From positions 186,001 to 250,000 of the forward strand of contig NZ_JBHLZU010000033.1 of the NCBI RefSeq assembly GCF_042429765.1: 64,000 nt of DNA, read 5' to 3'. The notes under the pieces are model-generated. The model saw nothing but the letters and a program-made list of their open reading frames with translations. It was not told the origin of the DNA and made no database searches. The translations under genes were made by a program, and so were the position numbers. Source of the DNA: Allokutzneria oryzae (GTDB lineage Bacteria; Actinomycetota; Actinomycetes; Mycobacteriales; Pseudonocardiaceae). This document shows positions 1-10,368 of this stretch, piece after piece. The stretch's first letter is position 1. The number at the start of each line of letters is the position of its first letter.

Positions 1-563
1 TCGACCAGGGCGATCAACGCGTGCGTCGAGGACACCCGGTCACGGGCGTCGCAGGTGACCAACGGGGTCTCCGGCAACAGGTCCAGCGCCTCGCGCAGCT
101 CCGACTCCGGGAACCTCGGCGCCTCGTCGAAGTGGTTGACCGCGACGGCGTAGGGCAGCCCCAGCTCCTCCAGCAGACCCATGATGTCGAAGGAGTGTTC
201 GAGCCTGCGGGTGTCGGCCAGCACCAGCGCGCCGAGCGCCCCGTGCGCGATGTCCTTCCACAGCTGCTTGAACCGGTGCTGTCCCGGCGCGCCGAACAGG
301 TACAGCACCAGCTGGTCGTTCAGCGTCAGCCTGCCGAAGTCCATCGCCACGGTCGTGGTGTCCTTGCCGACCGCCCCGGCGAGGTCGTCGACGTGCTCGC
401 CCGCCTGGGTCATCGTCTCCTCGGTGCGCAGTGGCCGGATCTCCGACAGCGTGCCCACGAAGGTGGTCTTGCCGACCGCGAAGTGGCCGACCACGAGCAG
501 TTTCACCGCGGTGCGCACGGTGTCGCGCACGTAGATGCCGTCAGACGAGAGCGCGGAGGCCAT
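1..563 (-). CDS. Conservon GTP-binding protein (CvnD-like), 3'-truncated by window edge
   Basis: Small Ras-like GTPase of the actinobacterial conservon (cvn) type, expected to act with the upstream sensor-like protein, roadblock protein and DUF742 protein in a membrane-associated G-protein-like switch. The reverse-strand translation begins MASALSSDGIYVRDTVRTA and carries a P-loop GHFAVGKTT at residues 26-34 and a later GAPGQ segment, the switch II region of this family. An NHFDEAP stretch stands where NKxD would be. The ATG at 563 lies inside the end of the DUF742 gene (23-bp overlap), which implies translational coupling. The gene runs off the left edge without a stop, so the C-terminus is missing. 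Confidence 0.9.
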   Translation of the reverse strand, partial: MASALSSDGIYVRDTVRTAVKLLVVGHFAVGKTTFVGTLSEIRPLRTEETMTQAGEHVDDLAGAVGKDTTTVAMDFGRLTLNDQLVLYLFGAPGQHRFKQLWKDIAHGALGALVLADTRRLEHSFDIMGLLEELGLPYAVAVNHFDEAPRFPESELREALDLLPETPLVTCDARDRVSSTHALIALV

Positions 564-897
564 CGAGCACATCCTTGAGGAGCTGGCGGTCGGGGCGCCC
601 GGTCGCCACCGGGGCGTCGGAGGTGACGGTGAGGTGGCCGCTGTCGACGAGGTCCGACAGCAGCACCTTGGTGACGCTCACCGGCAGGCCCAGGTGCGCC
701 GCGACCTCGGCGACCGACAGCGAGCCACCCCGGCAGAGCTCCATCGCGCGACGCTTCTCCGGGCTCAGGCCCGCGACCTGGTCCCGGGCCACGGTCACCA
801 ACGTGACCAGGTCGAAGGTGTTGCGGGTCGGGTGGGCCCGGCCGCCGGTCACCACGTGCGGCCGCACCAACGCCCGTTCCCGCCGATGCGGGGTCAT
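541..897 (-). CDS. DUF742 conservon protein (CvnC-like)
   Basis: 118-residue DUF742 protein, third gene of the conservon. The family has a winged-helix-like fold and is thought to link the sensor and roadblock proteins to the GTPase; its molecular role is not settled. Visible features are the N-terminal VRPHVVTGGRA segment, typical of DUF742, and a helix-turn-helix-like stretch (SVAEVAAHLGLPVSVTKVLL, about residues 61-80). The ATG at 897 overlaps the stop of the roadblock gene by 4 bp, and the 3' end overlaps the GTPase by 23 bp. The longer open frame upstream (to 1671) is only the shadow of the kinase gene. Confidence 0.9.
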   Translation of the reverse strand: MTPHRRERALVRPHVVTGGRAHPTRNTFDLVTLVTVARDQVAGLSPEKRRAMELCRGGSLSVAEVAAHLGLPVSVTKVLLSDLVDSGHLTVTSDAPVATGRPDRQLLKDVLDGLRALV

Positions 898-1307
898 GCG
901 CGACTGCCGATGCCCTGCCGCGGCGGGCTGGTCAGCTCCTTGCCCAGCCGCTGGACGAGTTCCTGCAGCCGGAAGGAGACCGCCTCCATGTCCACCCGCT
1001 CGGTCGCCGAGACCGCGAGGTAGGCGCCGGGGCCCGCGGCGACCAGGAAGACGTAGCCGCCGGGGAACTCGTTGACCGTCTGCTGCCAGCCGCTCGGCGA
1101 GGAGCCGCAGAACTCGGCGGTGCTGCGGGCCAGCGCTTGCAGGCCGGACATGGCCGCGGCGTGCCGGTCGGCGTCGTCCCTGGTGATGGTCTGCGAGTGG
1201 GCCATCAGCAGCCCGTCGGCGGAGAGCAGGATCGCGTGCAGTGTCTCCGGCATCTGCAACGCGTTGTCGAGCATCCAGCCCAGCTTGTTGTTGGTCGGTT
1301 CGGTCAT
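894..1307 (-). CDS. Roadblock/LC7 domain protein (CvnB-like)
   Basis: 137-residue roadblock/LC7 protein. These small dimeric scaffolds regulate the GTPase of the same cluster, like MglB and Rag-type roadblock proteins elsewhere. Diagnostic segments are LGWMLDNAL near the N-terminus, HAILLSADGLLMAHS (about residues 24-38) and the C-terminal VSFRLQELVQRL helix. It is cytosolic, with no signal peptide or membrane segment. Start and stop each overlap the neighbouring gene by 4 bp (ATGA), as expected for a tightly coupled operon. Confidence 0.93.
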   Translation of the reverse strand: MTEPTNNKLGWMLDNALQMPETLHAILLSADGLLMAHSQTITRDDADRHAAAMSGLQALARSTAEFCGSSPSGWQQTVNEFPGGYVFLVAAGPGAYLAVSATERVDMEAVSFRLQELVQRLGKELTSPPRQGIGSRA

Positions 1308-2608
1308 TCCTGGGTACTCCCCTCAGCGGCGGGCGGGACGGCGCGGCCGGACCTGGTACCGCGCTGCCAGGCGCCGAGCCCGGAGGCGGTCCTGCCGACC
1401 GGGCGGATCGGCAGCGGCGCGGTCTGTGCGGCCAGCTCGACCGGTGACTCGCGGCGGCGGCGCTTGGGCAGCCCGCCCGCGGTGCGCTCCGGCTCGGTGG
1501 ACTTGGCTGGCTCCGGCGACACCGCCGGGGCCGGGACGCTCGGCTCGGGCGAGCTCGGGTAGGGCACGACGGTGGGGCGCGGCGCGGGCTGGGCCACGGG
1601 CGCCTGGTGCGGAGCCGGGGTGCTGACGCGGGTGAGCAGCGCGGTCGGTAGGAAGACCACGGCGCGCACACCGCCGTAGGGCGAACGGGTGTCGACGGAG
1701 ACGGAGAAGCCGTACCGGGCGGCCAGCAGACCGATGACGGCGAAGCCGACCTGGGGCGGGTCGCCGAGCCGGTTGATGTCCTGCCCGGCCTGGCCGGACA
1801 GCAGCTCCGCGGCGTGCCGCAGCTCGTCGGTGTTCATCCCGACCCCGGCGTCGTCGATGACGATCGCGAGGCCGTTGTGCGCCTGCTGGAAGTTGACCTC
1901 GACCGAGGTGTTCGGCGGCGAGTGCCGCGCGCCGTTGTCCAGCAGCTCGGCGACGGTGAGCACGATCGGCTCCACCGCGCGGCTGACCACCGCCATCTCG
2001 GCCTGAGCAGGCACCTGGACCCGCAGGTAGTCCCGGATGCGCGAGGTGGCGCCGCGGACCACGTCGGTGAGCGAGGAAGCCGAGCGCTGCTGCCCCGGCC
2101 ACGACCCGCAGAGCACGGCGGTCGCCTGCGCGCGCCTGCCGAGCTGGGAGTTCATGTGGTCGATGTTCAGCAGCCCGGCGAGGACGGCGGGGCTGTCGTG
2201 CTCGACCTGCATGGTCGAGATGGCCATCTGCTGTTCGTTGGCGAGGCTCTGCACCGCGCGCATCATCGACTTCACCGCGGTGCGCGCGGACTGCTCACCT
2301 CGGTCCTTCGCCTGGCCCATGGACTCGGCGAACAGCTCCAGCACGACCTGGTGCGCGCCTGCGACCGACGGGTGCAGCGGCGGGGGAACCTCGTCCTGCC
2401 GGTGGTCGGCCGCGGCGGCGAGCGCGGGCAGCCGGGTGGTGACGAGGTGCGCCTCCTCCTGGACCCGGGCGTGCAGGACGCCTTCCAGCTCGGTGGTGCG
2501 CGCGCGCAGCCTGTTGGTGATGCCGTGCTGGCGGACCAGCAGGACGACGGTGACGAGCGCGAACGCGACCGCGACCCATAACGCCACCGCAAGTACTTCT
2601 TGACCCAT
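1304..2608 (-). CDS. Conservon sensor histidine kinase-like protein (CvnA-like)
   Basis: 434-residue membrane-anchored sensor, first gene of the conservon. One N-terminal membrane segment (about residues 5-24, EVLAVALWVAVAFALVTVV) is followed by a coiled region and a GHKL ATPase domain: ELLDNGARHSPP (N box), IDDAGVGMN (G1) and QVGFAVIGLLAARYG (G2). A DHMNSQLGRRA segment sits at the dimerisation-helix position, so autophosphorylation is possible. The C-terminal third is Pro/Ala-rich and probably disordered. ATG 2608 is preferred over upstream in-frame codons because GAGGAT lies just upstream and the membrane segment then starts at residue 5. No receiver-type partner is adjacent; output is presumably through the roadblock/GTPase module. 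Confidence 0.9.
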   Translation of the reverse strand: MGQEVLAVALWVAVAFALVTVVLLVRQHGITNRLRARTTELEGVLHARVQEEAHLVTTRLPALAAAADHRQDEVPPPLHPSVAGAHQVVLELFAESMGQAKDRGEQSARTAVKSMMRAVQSLANEQQMAISTMQVEHDSPAVLAGLLNIDHMNSQLGRRAQATAVLCGSWPGQQRSASSLTDVVRGATSRIRDYLRVQVPAQAEMAVVSRAVEPIVLTVAELLDNGARHSPPNTSVEVNFQQAHNGLAIVIDDAGVGMNTDELRHAAELLSGQAGQDINRLGDPPQVGFAVIGLLAARYGFSVSVDTRSPYGGVRAVVFLPTALLTRVSTPAPHQAPVAQPAPRPTVVPYPSSPEPSVPAPAVSPEPAKSTEPERTAGGLPKRRRRESPVELAAQTAPLPIRPVGRTASGLGAWQRGTRSGRAVPPAAEGSTQE

Positions 2609-3502
2609 CAGATCCTCACGGTCGACAGAGGCGGGACAACAGCATGGGATGCCATTCGGCAAACACCGGTCGGCACACCCTATCGGGTACAACTACAAGA
2701 TCATCACCAGCCGATTCGTGCGGGAATGGGGTGGATTCCCGGCTCCCGGAAGGGAAGGCGGGTGATTCCCGGGGCGGCACGCGGGCCGTCCCTGAAAGTC
2801 TCTCGCTTTTCCCCCGATGCGGAATGGTGCCAATTGGAGCAAGTGGACTGCCGCCCCGTCACCCGAAATCATGACGAGCCACCCGGTTCAGTGATCATCT
2901 TTGGTCACCCACGGCCCGCCCGGCGCGCGGCGAGGGGGTCCCACTCCGGATACGCACACCGGTGCGCGGAACTCGCAGATTCGATGAATCACCGCACGGT
3001 CCGCCGAACCATTCCGCGCCCCCGCTCCGGCACTGAATCGGTTCCTCGCACTCGTCCCGCCCTTTCCCGCACATTCCCTCCTCGCTGGGGAAATCCCCGG
3101 CGGGCGACCGCGACGAGCACCCGGACGGACGGTGTCGCCGATTCCCGCCCGCGCGGTGGCCGAAGTCCAGGAATACCGGCCAGGACCACATCCGCGCTAG
3201 GCCGTTAGCGTGATCGTTTGAGCAATCACGACCGCGCACGCAACGCATCGCCCTCCCCGTTCGTCAGTAGCAGCAGATGCCCTCTGAGCCTGCTCGCAGC
3301 GTTTGCATGCATCCGCGCGGAGGTCCGGGGCCTCCTCTCAACCATGACGGCGGCGACCGGACTGTCGGGGGCCGGCCGCCGCCGTCACTCTCCCCTCACC
3401 CTGCGCGTCCCAGCGTGCCCAGGGGGTCTGACAAAGAACGGCCAGGAGGAGACTGTGCGCTCCGGCTTCACCGGATCGTGCGACGACTCACCCGGAGGCA
3501 CC
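2609..3502. other. Intergenic region between conservon operon and HD hydrolase
   Basis: An 894-bp divergent intergenic region. It must hold the conservon promoter (reverse strand) and that of the HD gene (forward strand). The open frames here have no recognisable product and unlike codon usage. The only clear structure is the inverted repeat CGCTAGGCCGTTAGCG at 3195-3210 (5-bp arms, 6-bp spacer), operator-like but unassigned. Confidence 0.5.
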
Positions 3503-3958
3503 ATGAGCGAACCGACCTTCACGCTGGACACCGCGATCGCCCTCGCCACCCGGGCGCACGAGGGCCAGCTCGACAAGGCCGGACAGCCCTACATCAAGCA
3601 CCCGCTGCGGGTGATGGACAGCGTCGAGGGCACCACCGCGCGGATGGCGGCCGTGCTGCACGACGTCATCGAGGACACCCCGGTCACCGCGGACGACCTG
3701 CGCGCGGCGGGCTGCCCGGAGCGCGTGGTCACCGCTGTGATCGCGCTCAGCCACCTGCCGGGCGAGCCGATGGCCGACTACCTGGCGCGCGCCGCCGCCG
3801 ATCCGGTAGCGCTCGTGGTGAAGCGCGCCGACATCGCCGACAACAGCGGCCCGCTTCGGCTGAACCAGCTCGACGAGCCCACCAGGGAGCGGCTGCGCCG
3901 GAAGTACGCGACCGCGCTGCGCCTGCTCGACGAGTACGAGGCCGCGCGCGGCGCCTGA
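3503..3958 (+). CDS. Small HD-domain phosphohydrolase, SpoT/Mesh1-like (putative small alarmone hydrolase)
   Basis: 151-residue single-domain HD protein resembling the hydrolase half of RelA/SpoT enzymes. Metal-site residues are visible: H33 in YIKHPLRVMDS, H53-D54 followed by E57-D58 in VLHDVIEDT, and a late Asp in VVKRADIADN, which corresponds to the VKLADRLxN motif of SpoT. There is no synthetase or TGS domain, so the likely role is hydrolysis of (p)ppGpp or a related nucleotide (inference). ATG 3503 is chosen for CCCGGAGG 6 nt upstream; the in-frame extension to 3218 is low-complexity and unlike the family. It is a stand-alone gene with its own intergenic region upstream. Confidence 0.82.
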   Translation: MSEPTFTLDTAIALATRAHEGQLDKAGQPYIKHPLRVMDSVEGTTARMAAVLHDVIEDTPVTADDLRAAGCPERVVTAVIALSHLPGEPMADYLARAAADPVALVVKRADIADNSGPLRLNQLDEPTRERLRRKYATALRLLDEYEAARGA

Positions 3959-4035
3959 CCACATTGTCAGGCCTCCCTTGCACGACAACGGAATTGGACC
4001 TGTGCACGAGCGCGGGCGCGACGCATCCTCCCCAC

Positions 4036-4545
4036 ATGACGAAGTGGAGGAGCGTGCGTCCGCCGGGCACGACGAAGATCCTGGGCGGGTTCGTCTTGGG
4101 CGCGACCACGACCGCGGTCTCGGTCGTCACCGCGCTTCTGTTGTGGGACAAGGAAGTCCCGGAGCTCGTCGTGGCACTCTGCTACGGCGTGCTGTTCCCC
4201 GGCGCGCTCTTCTCGTTGCGCCAGGCCCGGTCCGGCGTCCACGTCAGTGGCTACGGCGTGCGCGTCCGGCAGGTCCTGCGCACCCGGACAGTGCGGTGGG
4301 TCGAGCTGTACGCGGTCACCAGCAGGCCCGACGGACTGCGCCAGCTCCGCACGCATCGTCAGGTGCTGTGGCTTGAGCCCATGCGTGGCGAGCCCTTCGC
4401 GACACCTCTGTCGTGCCGCACACGGGCGCACCGACGCGAGCGGGAGACCTATGACAACGCGGTGGAACTGGTCCGCGCGCAGCTCACGAGCTCCAGGGTG
4501 AACCGCTTCCACGAGGCGCTGCCGGACCCGGTGGAAGTCAAGTAG
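4036..4545 (+). CDS. Membrane protein with bacterial PH-like domain
   Basis: 169-residue protein with two closely spaced membrane segments (about residues 13-35 and 42-60), followed by a cytosolic PH-like beta domain: GVRVRQVLRTRTVRWVELYA resembles the strand pattern of small actinobacterial bPH proteins. The C-terminal tail is charged. Function is unknown; the family is found next to ribosome-assembly and cell-envelope genes, but no specific partner is visible here. ATG 4036 is taken because it opens just before the first membrane segment; no clear ribosome-binding site is seen. The gene ends against a strong bidirectional terminator shared with lepA. Confidence 0.75.
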   Translation: MTKWRSVRPPGTTKILGGFVLGATTTAVSVVTALLLWDKEVPELVVALCYGVLFPGALFSLRQARSGVHVSGYGVRVRQVLRTRTVRWVELYAVTSRPDGLRQLRTHRQVLWLEPMRGEPFATPLSCRTRAHRRERETYDNAVELVRAQLTSSRVNRFHEALPDPVEVK

Positions 4546-4554
4546 GACAACACA

Positions 4555-4590
4555 AAGCCCCTGCCGCGAACGACGTCGCGGCAGGGGCTT
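4555..4590. terminator. Bidirectional intrinsic terminator between PH gene and lepA
   Basis: Perfect 15-bp stem, arms 4555-4569 and 4576-4590, 6-nt loop ACGACG. The stem begins AA and ends TT, giving short A/T ends on both strands. It sits between two convergent stop codons, so it can stop both transcripts. Confidence 0.9.
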
Positions 4591-4600
4591 CGAGCGCTGC

Positions 4601-6445
<1,845 letters not shown>

Positions 6446-6639
6446 ACGGCGACCTCACACTGCTGGGGAGCCGTCAGGGGGGCATCACTGTGGTGCATCG
6501 TTCGCTCGCTGCGCTCGCTCACTCGGTGTCCTCGCTGGAATTGGGTGACACCCCATGTTCCCATGTCGGTGGCGATGCCCGGCACACGTCCGGGACAACC
6601 CTGATGTGTCCTCAGTCGCGGCAGGGTTTGCTGGGCCCC

Positions 6640-7227
6640 ATGAACAGGTCGGCAGCACCCCCGCGGAGCACCACGTCCACGCCCGCGCGCGGCCTCGCCA
6701 GGGTGTTCGAGGCACGCGACGCGCGCACGGAGCGGCGGCTGGTCGAGCACGCGCGGTTGCGGCCCGGCGACTCCGTGCTGGTGCTGGGCGCGGGCACCGG
6801 AACGGGGGTGCGGGCGGCGGGTGTCATGGTGCCCGGAGGCGTCGCCATCGGTGTCGACCCGTCACCGGATGCGCTGCGGCTGTGCGCGGCGAGCTGCCCC
6901 GACCTGGTCGACAGCGGCCGGGTCCGGCTGCGGACGGGCACGGCGGCGCGCACCGGGCTCAGCAATGCCTCGGTGGACGCGGTGCTCTCCACCGACACCG
7001 TCCACCTGTGGTCCGACATCGCCACCGGCTTCGCCGAGCTGCACAGGGTGCTGCGGCCCGGCGGAGTGCTGCTGCTGTCGGTGCGCCGCTCGCTGCTCGG
7101 CTGCAAGCCGCTGGACCTGCGGCTCATCGCGCGGCGCGCGGGCTTCACCGAGGTGATCATGCGACTCGGCCCGCCGCGGCTGTTCTCCGCGGCGCCGTTC
7201 GAGCTGCTGGCCCGCAAGCCACGCTGA
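6640..7227 (+). CDS. Class I SAM-dependent methyltransferase
   Basis: 195-residue Rossmann-fold methyltransferase. Motif I is VLVLGAGTGTGV (about residues 45-56), with acidic GVDPSPDALRL as motif II, then DAVLSTDTVHLW and LHRVLRPGGVLLLSV (motifs IV-V), typical of the Methyltransf_11 group. The substrate cannot be told; small-molecule methylation is likely. The start is uncertain: ATG 6640 gives a normal N-terminus, while ATG 6604 is an in-frame alternative and neither has a good ribosome-binding site. The gene diverges from lepA and stands alone. Confidence 0.82.
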   Translation: MNRSAAPPRSTTSTPARGLARVFEARDARTERRLVEHARLRPGDSVLVLGAGTGTGVRAAGVMVPGGVAIGVDPSPDALRLCAASCPDLVDSGRVRLRTGTAARTGLSNASVDAVLSTDTVHLWSDIATGFAELHRVLRPGGVLLLSVRRSLLGCKPLDLRLIARRAGFTEVIMRLGPPRLFSAAPFELLARKPR

Positions 7228-7626
7228 CCTGAGGCACGTTTCTCGTTTGGATCTCGGCGTGCTGGGCGTGGATGAGTTGTCGCGACGGTTGAGGCCCGAT
7301 GAGCGGTGGGCCATGCTCGTTCGGGGTCGCGGTGCCGGATGACCCCGAACGACCAGGGGTTGATCGACTGGTCCCGGGCGGCGCCGGTGCGGGTGGCAAG
7401 GGGTCCGAACCCGACCGACCGGGGCACGCCCTGCCCTCCCCCGCCCCGATGGCTGGGCTGCCCGCGACCATCCTCAACGACCACCTCGCGCCGAAATCCG
7501 AATGGGATGCCTGAGCACCCACCCGACTTCGGCAAAAGTGCCACGTTCACCGACAGCGAAAGAATCAGCACTCTATTTCACCCCATAGAGCCATGACCAC
7601 TATTCTCGGCGAGATAGAATAAGAAT
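7228..7626. other. Intergenic region upstream of DUF222-HNH gene
   Basis: A 399-bp gap. It contains the promoter of the DUF222 gene at its 3' end (separate entry). The rest has short open frames in several phases (for instance one reading LDLGVLGVDELSRRLRPDE near 7245) but none is long or recognisable. It may be a decayed gene; nothing further can be supported. Confidence 0.4.
7593..7620 (+). promoter_or_regulatory. Promoter of DUF222-HNH gene, apparently leaderless, with inverted repeat
   Basis: A good -10 hexamer TAGAAT at 7615-7620 ends 6 nt before the ATG at 7627, so the transcript should start at or next to the start codon. ATGACC at 7593-7598 is a weak -35 with a 16-bp spacer. TATTCT (7601-7606) and AGAATA (7616-7621) form an inverted repeat overlapping the -10, and TCTC-GGC-GAGA (7604-7614) is nested inside it: a candidate operator. 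Confidence 0.6.
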
Positions 7627-8754
7627 ATGACCCCCGACGAGACCCTCGACGCAATCGAGGACGCCTACCGCGCGGTGAATCACGCGCACGCGGTCCTGGC
7701 ACGCTGTCTCGCCGATTTGGTGGTCAGCACGGATTTCGCGGAGTACCCGTATCTCGGGGATGAGGTCGGGGCGTTGTTGTCGATTTCCTCACGCAAGGCC
7801 AGCACGCTGATCTGTCACGCCGAAACCCTCGCCTCGCGTCCGGCTGTGCTCGCGGCGTTGGAGGAGGGTCGGATCGACCAGGGCAAAGCCTTACTGATCG
7901 TGGACCAGTTGGAGCCGCTCACGGCTGTGCAGGCGGAGATCGTGGAAGCGGTGCTGATCGAGTACGCCCGCACCCACCACTACAGCCGGATCCGGCAGCA
8001 CGCCCAACGCCTGATCGCCAAGCTCGACCCCGACGCGGCAGCCCGGCGGCACGAGGAGAAGAAGCGCACCCGCCGGGTGGAGAAGCTCAACCTCGACGAC
8101 GCGATGTGTGCGTTGCGGTTTCAGTTCACCGCCCTCCAGGGCGCGTTGGTGTGGGATCGGATCGACCGTATCGCCCGAGGCCTCGGCGACGATGAGCGGA
8201 CCATGGACCAGCGCCGCGCCGACGTCGCCTTCGATCTGCTGATGGGCAAGGAAACGGGTGCGCCCCAGGGTGAGGTCAAGGTCCTGGTGACCCTCCCCGC
8301 CACCACGCTGATGGGTATGGACCAGGAACCCGGGATGCTCGCCGGGTACGGCCCGATCCCCGCAGACGTGGCGCGGGACATCGCCGCCGGGGGCACGTGG
8401 AAGCGGATCCTCACCGACCCGGTGACCGGGGTGGCGGTGGATGTGGGGCGGACGAACTACCGGCCCTCAGCCGCCCTCGCGGACCTGGTGAGGGCCCGCG
8501 ATGTCACGTGTGTGGCGATCGGCTGTCGCCAACCGGCGCACCGCTGCGATCTGGATCATTGCGAACCCTTCGACGGCACCAACACCGTCGCGGACGATCT
8601 CGGCGCGAAATGCCGGCGGCATCATGTGATGAAACACCACACGCGGTGGAAACGAACCCAGCTGCCCGGCGGTATCCATATCTGGACGACGCCGATGGGA
8701 AGAACGTATGTGCGGGAACCCGAACCGATAGCGGATCCCGCTCCACCGTTTTAA
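7627..8754 (+). CDS. DUF222 and HNH endonuclease domain protein (13E12 repeat family)
   Basis: 375-residue protein of the actinobacterial DUF222-HNH family, known in mycobacteria as 13E12 repeat proteins. The N-terminal two thirds is the helical DUF222 region (about residues 10-250, including EEGRIDQGKALLIVDQL). The C-terminus is an HNH nuclease core: CVAIGCRQPAHRCDLDH, then EPFDG, ending CRRHHVMKHH. The paired cysteines and histidines fit a zinc-stabilised beta-beta-alpha-metal fold. These genes occur in multiple dispersed copies and are suspected mobile or homing-like nucleases; the cellular role is unknown. It has its own leaderless-type promoter and a terminator. Confidence 0.9.
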   Translation: MTPDETLDAIEDAYRAVNHAHAVLARCLADLVVSTDFAEYPYLGDEVGALLSISSRKASTLICHAETLASRPAVLAALEEGRIDQGKALLIVDQLEPLTAVQAEIVEAVLIEYARTHHYSRIRQHAQRLIAKLDPDAAARRHEEKKRTRRVEKLNLDDAMCALRFQFTALQGALVWDRIDRIARGLGDDERTMDQRRADVAFDLLMGKETGAPQGEVKVLVTLPATTLMGMDQEPGMLAGYGPIPADVARDIAAGGTWKRILTDPVTGVAVDVGRTNYRPSAALADLVRARDVTCVAIGCRQPAHRCDLDHCEPFDGTNTVADDLGAKCRRHHVMKHHTRWKRTQLPGGIHIWTTPMGRTYVREPEPIADPAPPF

Positions 8755-8766
8755 AACCCGACCCCG

Positions 8767-8801
8767 GCTAGCCCGCCACCACATTAGGTGAGCGGGCTAG
8801 C
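8767..8801 (+). terminator. Hairpin after DUF222-HNH gene
   Basis: Perfect 10-bp stem GCTAGCCCGC / GCGGGCTAGC (8767-8776 and 8792-8801) with a 15-nt loop, 12 bp beyond the stop. There is no T-run, so it is a GC-type terminator candidate. Confidence 0.6.
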
Positions 8802-9433
8802 GGTAGTGGATGGTCAAGGAAATCCGCACCCGAGGGCGGGAGAATTATCCGGTGGCAACCCGACGGAGTCGGGGCGGCAGCCCGGCCCTCAACGACACCA
8901 CGACCCCACCTGAAGCCATTCGCGGACTTAGAGGACACCGGCGCAGGCTATCGTCTGAAAAAAGCTTCCCCCAGACCGAATCAGCGCGGCCATCACCAAA
9001 GCCTCGCCGCCACAGAGCACGAAAGCCCTGCGACGGCCAGCGCCCCACCAGCAACGACACAGCGGACCTCACCCCGAACCCCTTCGTCGCGAGACGCCTG
9101 GAGCAGCGACCACAAGGAACCCAAGAGGACATTTCCGCCCAGCACCTCGGATATGCCGAGCACGCCGAGCAGGCTCCCGCGAAGCTAAAAGATTCCCCTC
9201 CTGCAGCGGCAGCCGCCAAGACGCCCCCAAGCGATCAACCCCTGAGCAAGGGTCCTTCTCGCCGAACACAAGCCACGCCGCGAGGCCGCCCAGCTCGCGA
9301 CCAGGCTCACCGGCGTGGCCCGCATGGCGACCGCCACCGAACCAGCCCCTGGCAGGAGACGGCCGGAACCTGCTATAAATCTGATATCACTTTGCTAGAC
9401 CGGTCGCCGAGGCGGCCGGGAGGGGAGGACGCC
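8802..9433. other. Intergenic region before SPFH gene, possible decayed coding sequence
   Basis: A stretch of roughly 630 bp, visibly richer in A than the genes around it, with no convincing gene. An open frame continues upstream from the SPFH gene, but its translation is Pro/Arg/Ser-rich and has no recognisable domain. Protein-like snippets occur in different frames, which suggests an eroded gene. The SPFH promoter must be near 9370-9400, where TATAAAT (9374-9380) and the palindrome TGATATCA (9382-9389) are found. Confidence 0.4.
9382..9389. promoter_or_regulatory. TGATATCA palindrome upstream of SPFH-RHH operon, candidate operator
   Basis: Perfect 8-bp palindrome in an AT-rich patch about 45 bp before the SPFH start codon. 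The second gene of the operon is a ribbon-helix-helix DNA-binding protein, and such proteins often bind short palindromes in their own promoter, so autoregulation is a reasonable inference. Confidence 0.45.
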
Positions 9434-10360
9434 ATGCCGGAACCGCTGGTCCACACCGCGTCGGAGATCGCGGCCACCCGACCGACCCCCAGGGTCGGCG
9501 AGCGGGACGCCGTGAAGCTGCCGGGCGTGCCGATGTTCCTGCTCGGCGTCGGCGTGCTCGCGCTGGCCGCGACGCTGATCGTGCGCGGAGCGCAGACCGA
9601 GGCAGTCGCGCTGATCATCGGCGGCGCCGTGACCGCCCTGGTCGGGGCGGGCCTGCTCAACGGGCTGGTCATGGTGGCGCCCGGCCAGGCCCGGGTGCTC
9701 CAGGTGCTCGGCCGCTACAGCGGGACCGTGCGCTCCGACGGCCTCCAGTGGGTGAACCCGCTGGCCACCAAGACCGCCGTGTCCACAAGGATCCGCAACC
9801 ACGAGACCGCCGTGCTGAAGGTCAACGACGCCGACGGCAACCCGGTGGAGATCGCCGCAGTGGTGGTGTGGCAGGTCTCCGACACCGCGCAGGCCGTGTT
9901 CGAGGTGGACAACTTCGTCGGCTTCGTGCAGGTGCAGACCGAGACCGCAGTCCGGCACATCGCCACCAGCTACCCCTACGACAACCACGGCGAGACCGGG
10001 CTGTCGCTGCGGGAGAACGCCGACGAGATCACCGAGCGGCTCTCCGCCGAGGTGGCGGCCAGGGTTACCTCCGCGGGGGTGAACGTGATCGAATCGCGGA
10101 TCACGCACCTCGCCTACGCGCCGGAGATCGCCCACTCGATGCTCCAGCGGCAGCAGGCGAGCGCCATGGTGGCGGCGCGGCAGCGGATCGTGGAAGGGGC
10201 CGTGGGCATGGTCGAGCTCGCACTGGACCGGCTCGCCGAACGGGACGTCGTCGACCTGGACGAGGAACGGAAGGCCGCCATGGTCAGCAACCTGCTCGTG
10301 GTGCTCTGCGGTGACCGGGCGACGCAGCCCGTCGTCAACACCGGGTCGCTGTACCACTAG
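9434..10360 (+). CDS. SPFH/band 7 membrane-scaffold protein
   Basis: 308-residue SPFH-domain (stomatin/prohibitin/flotillin) protein. Two hydrophobic segments near residues 34-52 and 56-77 anchor it, followed by the band 7 domain (about 80-270): VAPGQARVLQVLGRY, QVSDTAQAVFEVDNF and ITHLAYAPEIAHSMLQRQQA. The last is the hallmark C-terminal helix region. Such proteins build membrane microdomain scaffolds. ATG 9434 is selected because AGGGGAGGAC lies just upstream; the frame upstream of it is not protein-like. It is followed after 8 bp by a ribbon-helix-helix gene, a pairing recurrent in actinobacteria to my knowledge, which suggests co-regulation. Confidence 0.9.
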   Translation: MPEPLVHTASEIAATRPTPRVGERDAVKLPGVPMFLLGVGVLALAATLIVRGAQTEAVALIIGGAVTALVGAGLLNGLVMVAPGQARVLQVLGRYSGTVRSDGLQWVNPLATKTAVSTRIRNHETAVLKVNDADGNPVEIAAVVVWQVSDTAQAVFEVDNFVGFVQVQTETAVRHIATSYPYDNHGETGLSLRENADEITERLSAEVAARVTSAGVNVIESRITHLAYAPEIAHSMLQRQQASAMVAARQRIVEGAVGMVELALDRLAERDVVDLDEERKAAMVSNLLVVLCGDRATQPVVNTGSLYH

Positions 10361-10368
10361 GAACCGTC

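Noticed and set aside
541..1671. Long reverse open frame across roadblock and kinase genes
   Set aside because: Only its last 118 residues are a real protein (DUF742); the rest is the antiphase of two well-supported genes, with Arg/Pro-rich nonsense.
6502..6520. Repeated CGCTCGCT-GCGCTCGCT string upstream of the methyltransferase
   Set aside because: A short direct repeat between lepA and the next gene; may be an extragenic repeat but no second copy in the window, so no feature was called.
7228..7626. Possible transposase remnant before the DUF222 gene
   Set aside because: Only a short transposase-like phrase near 7245 and no terminal repeats or DDE residues; too weak to call.
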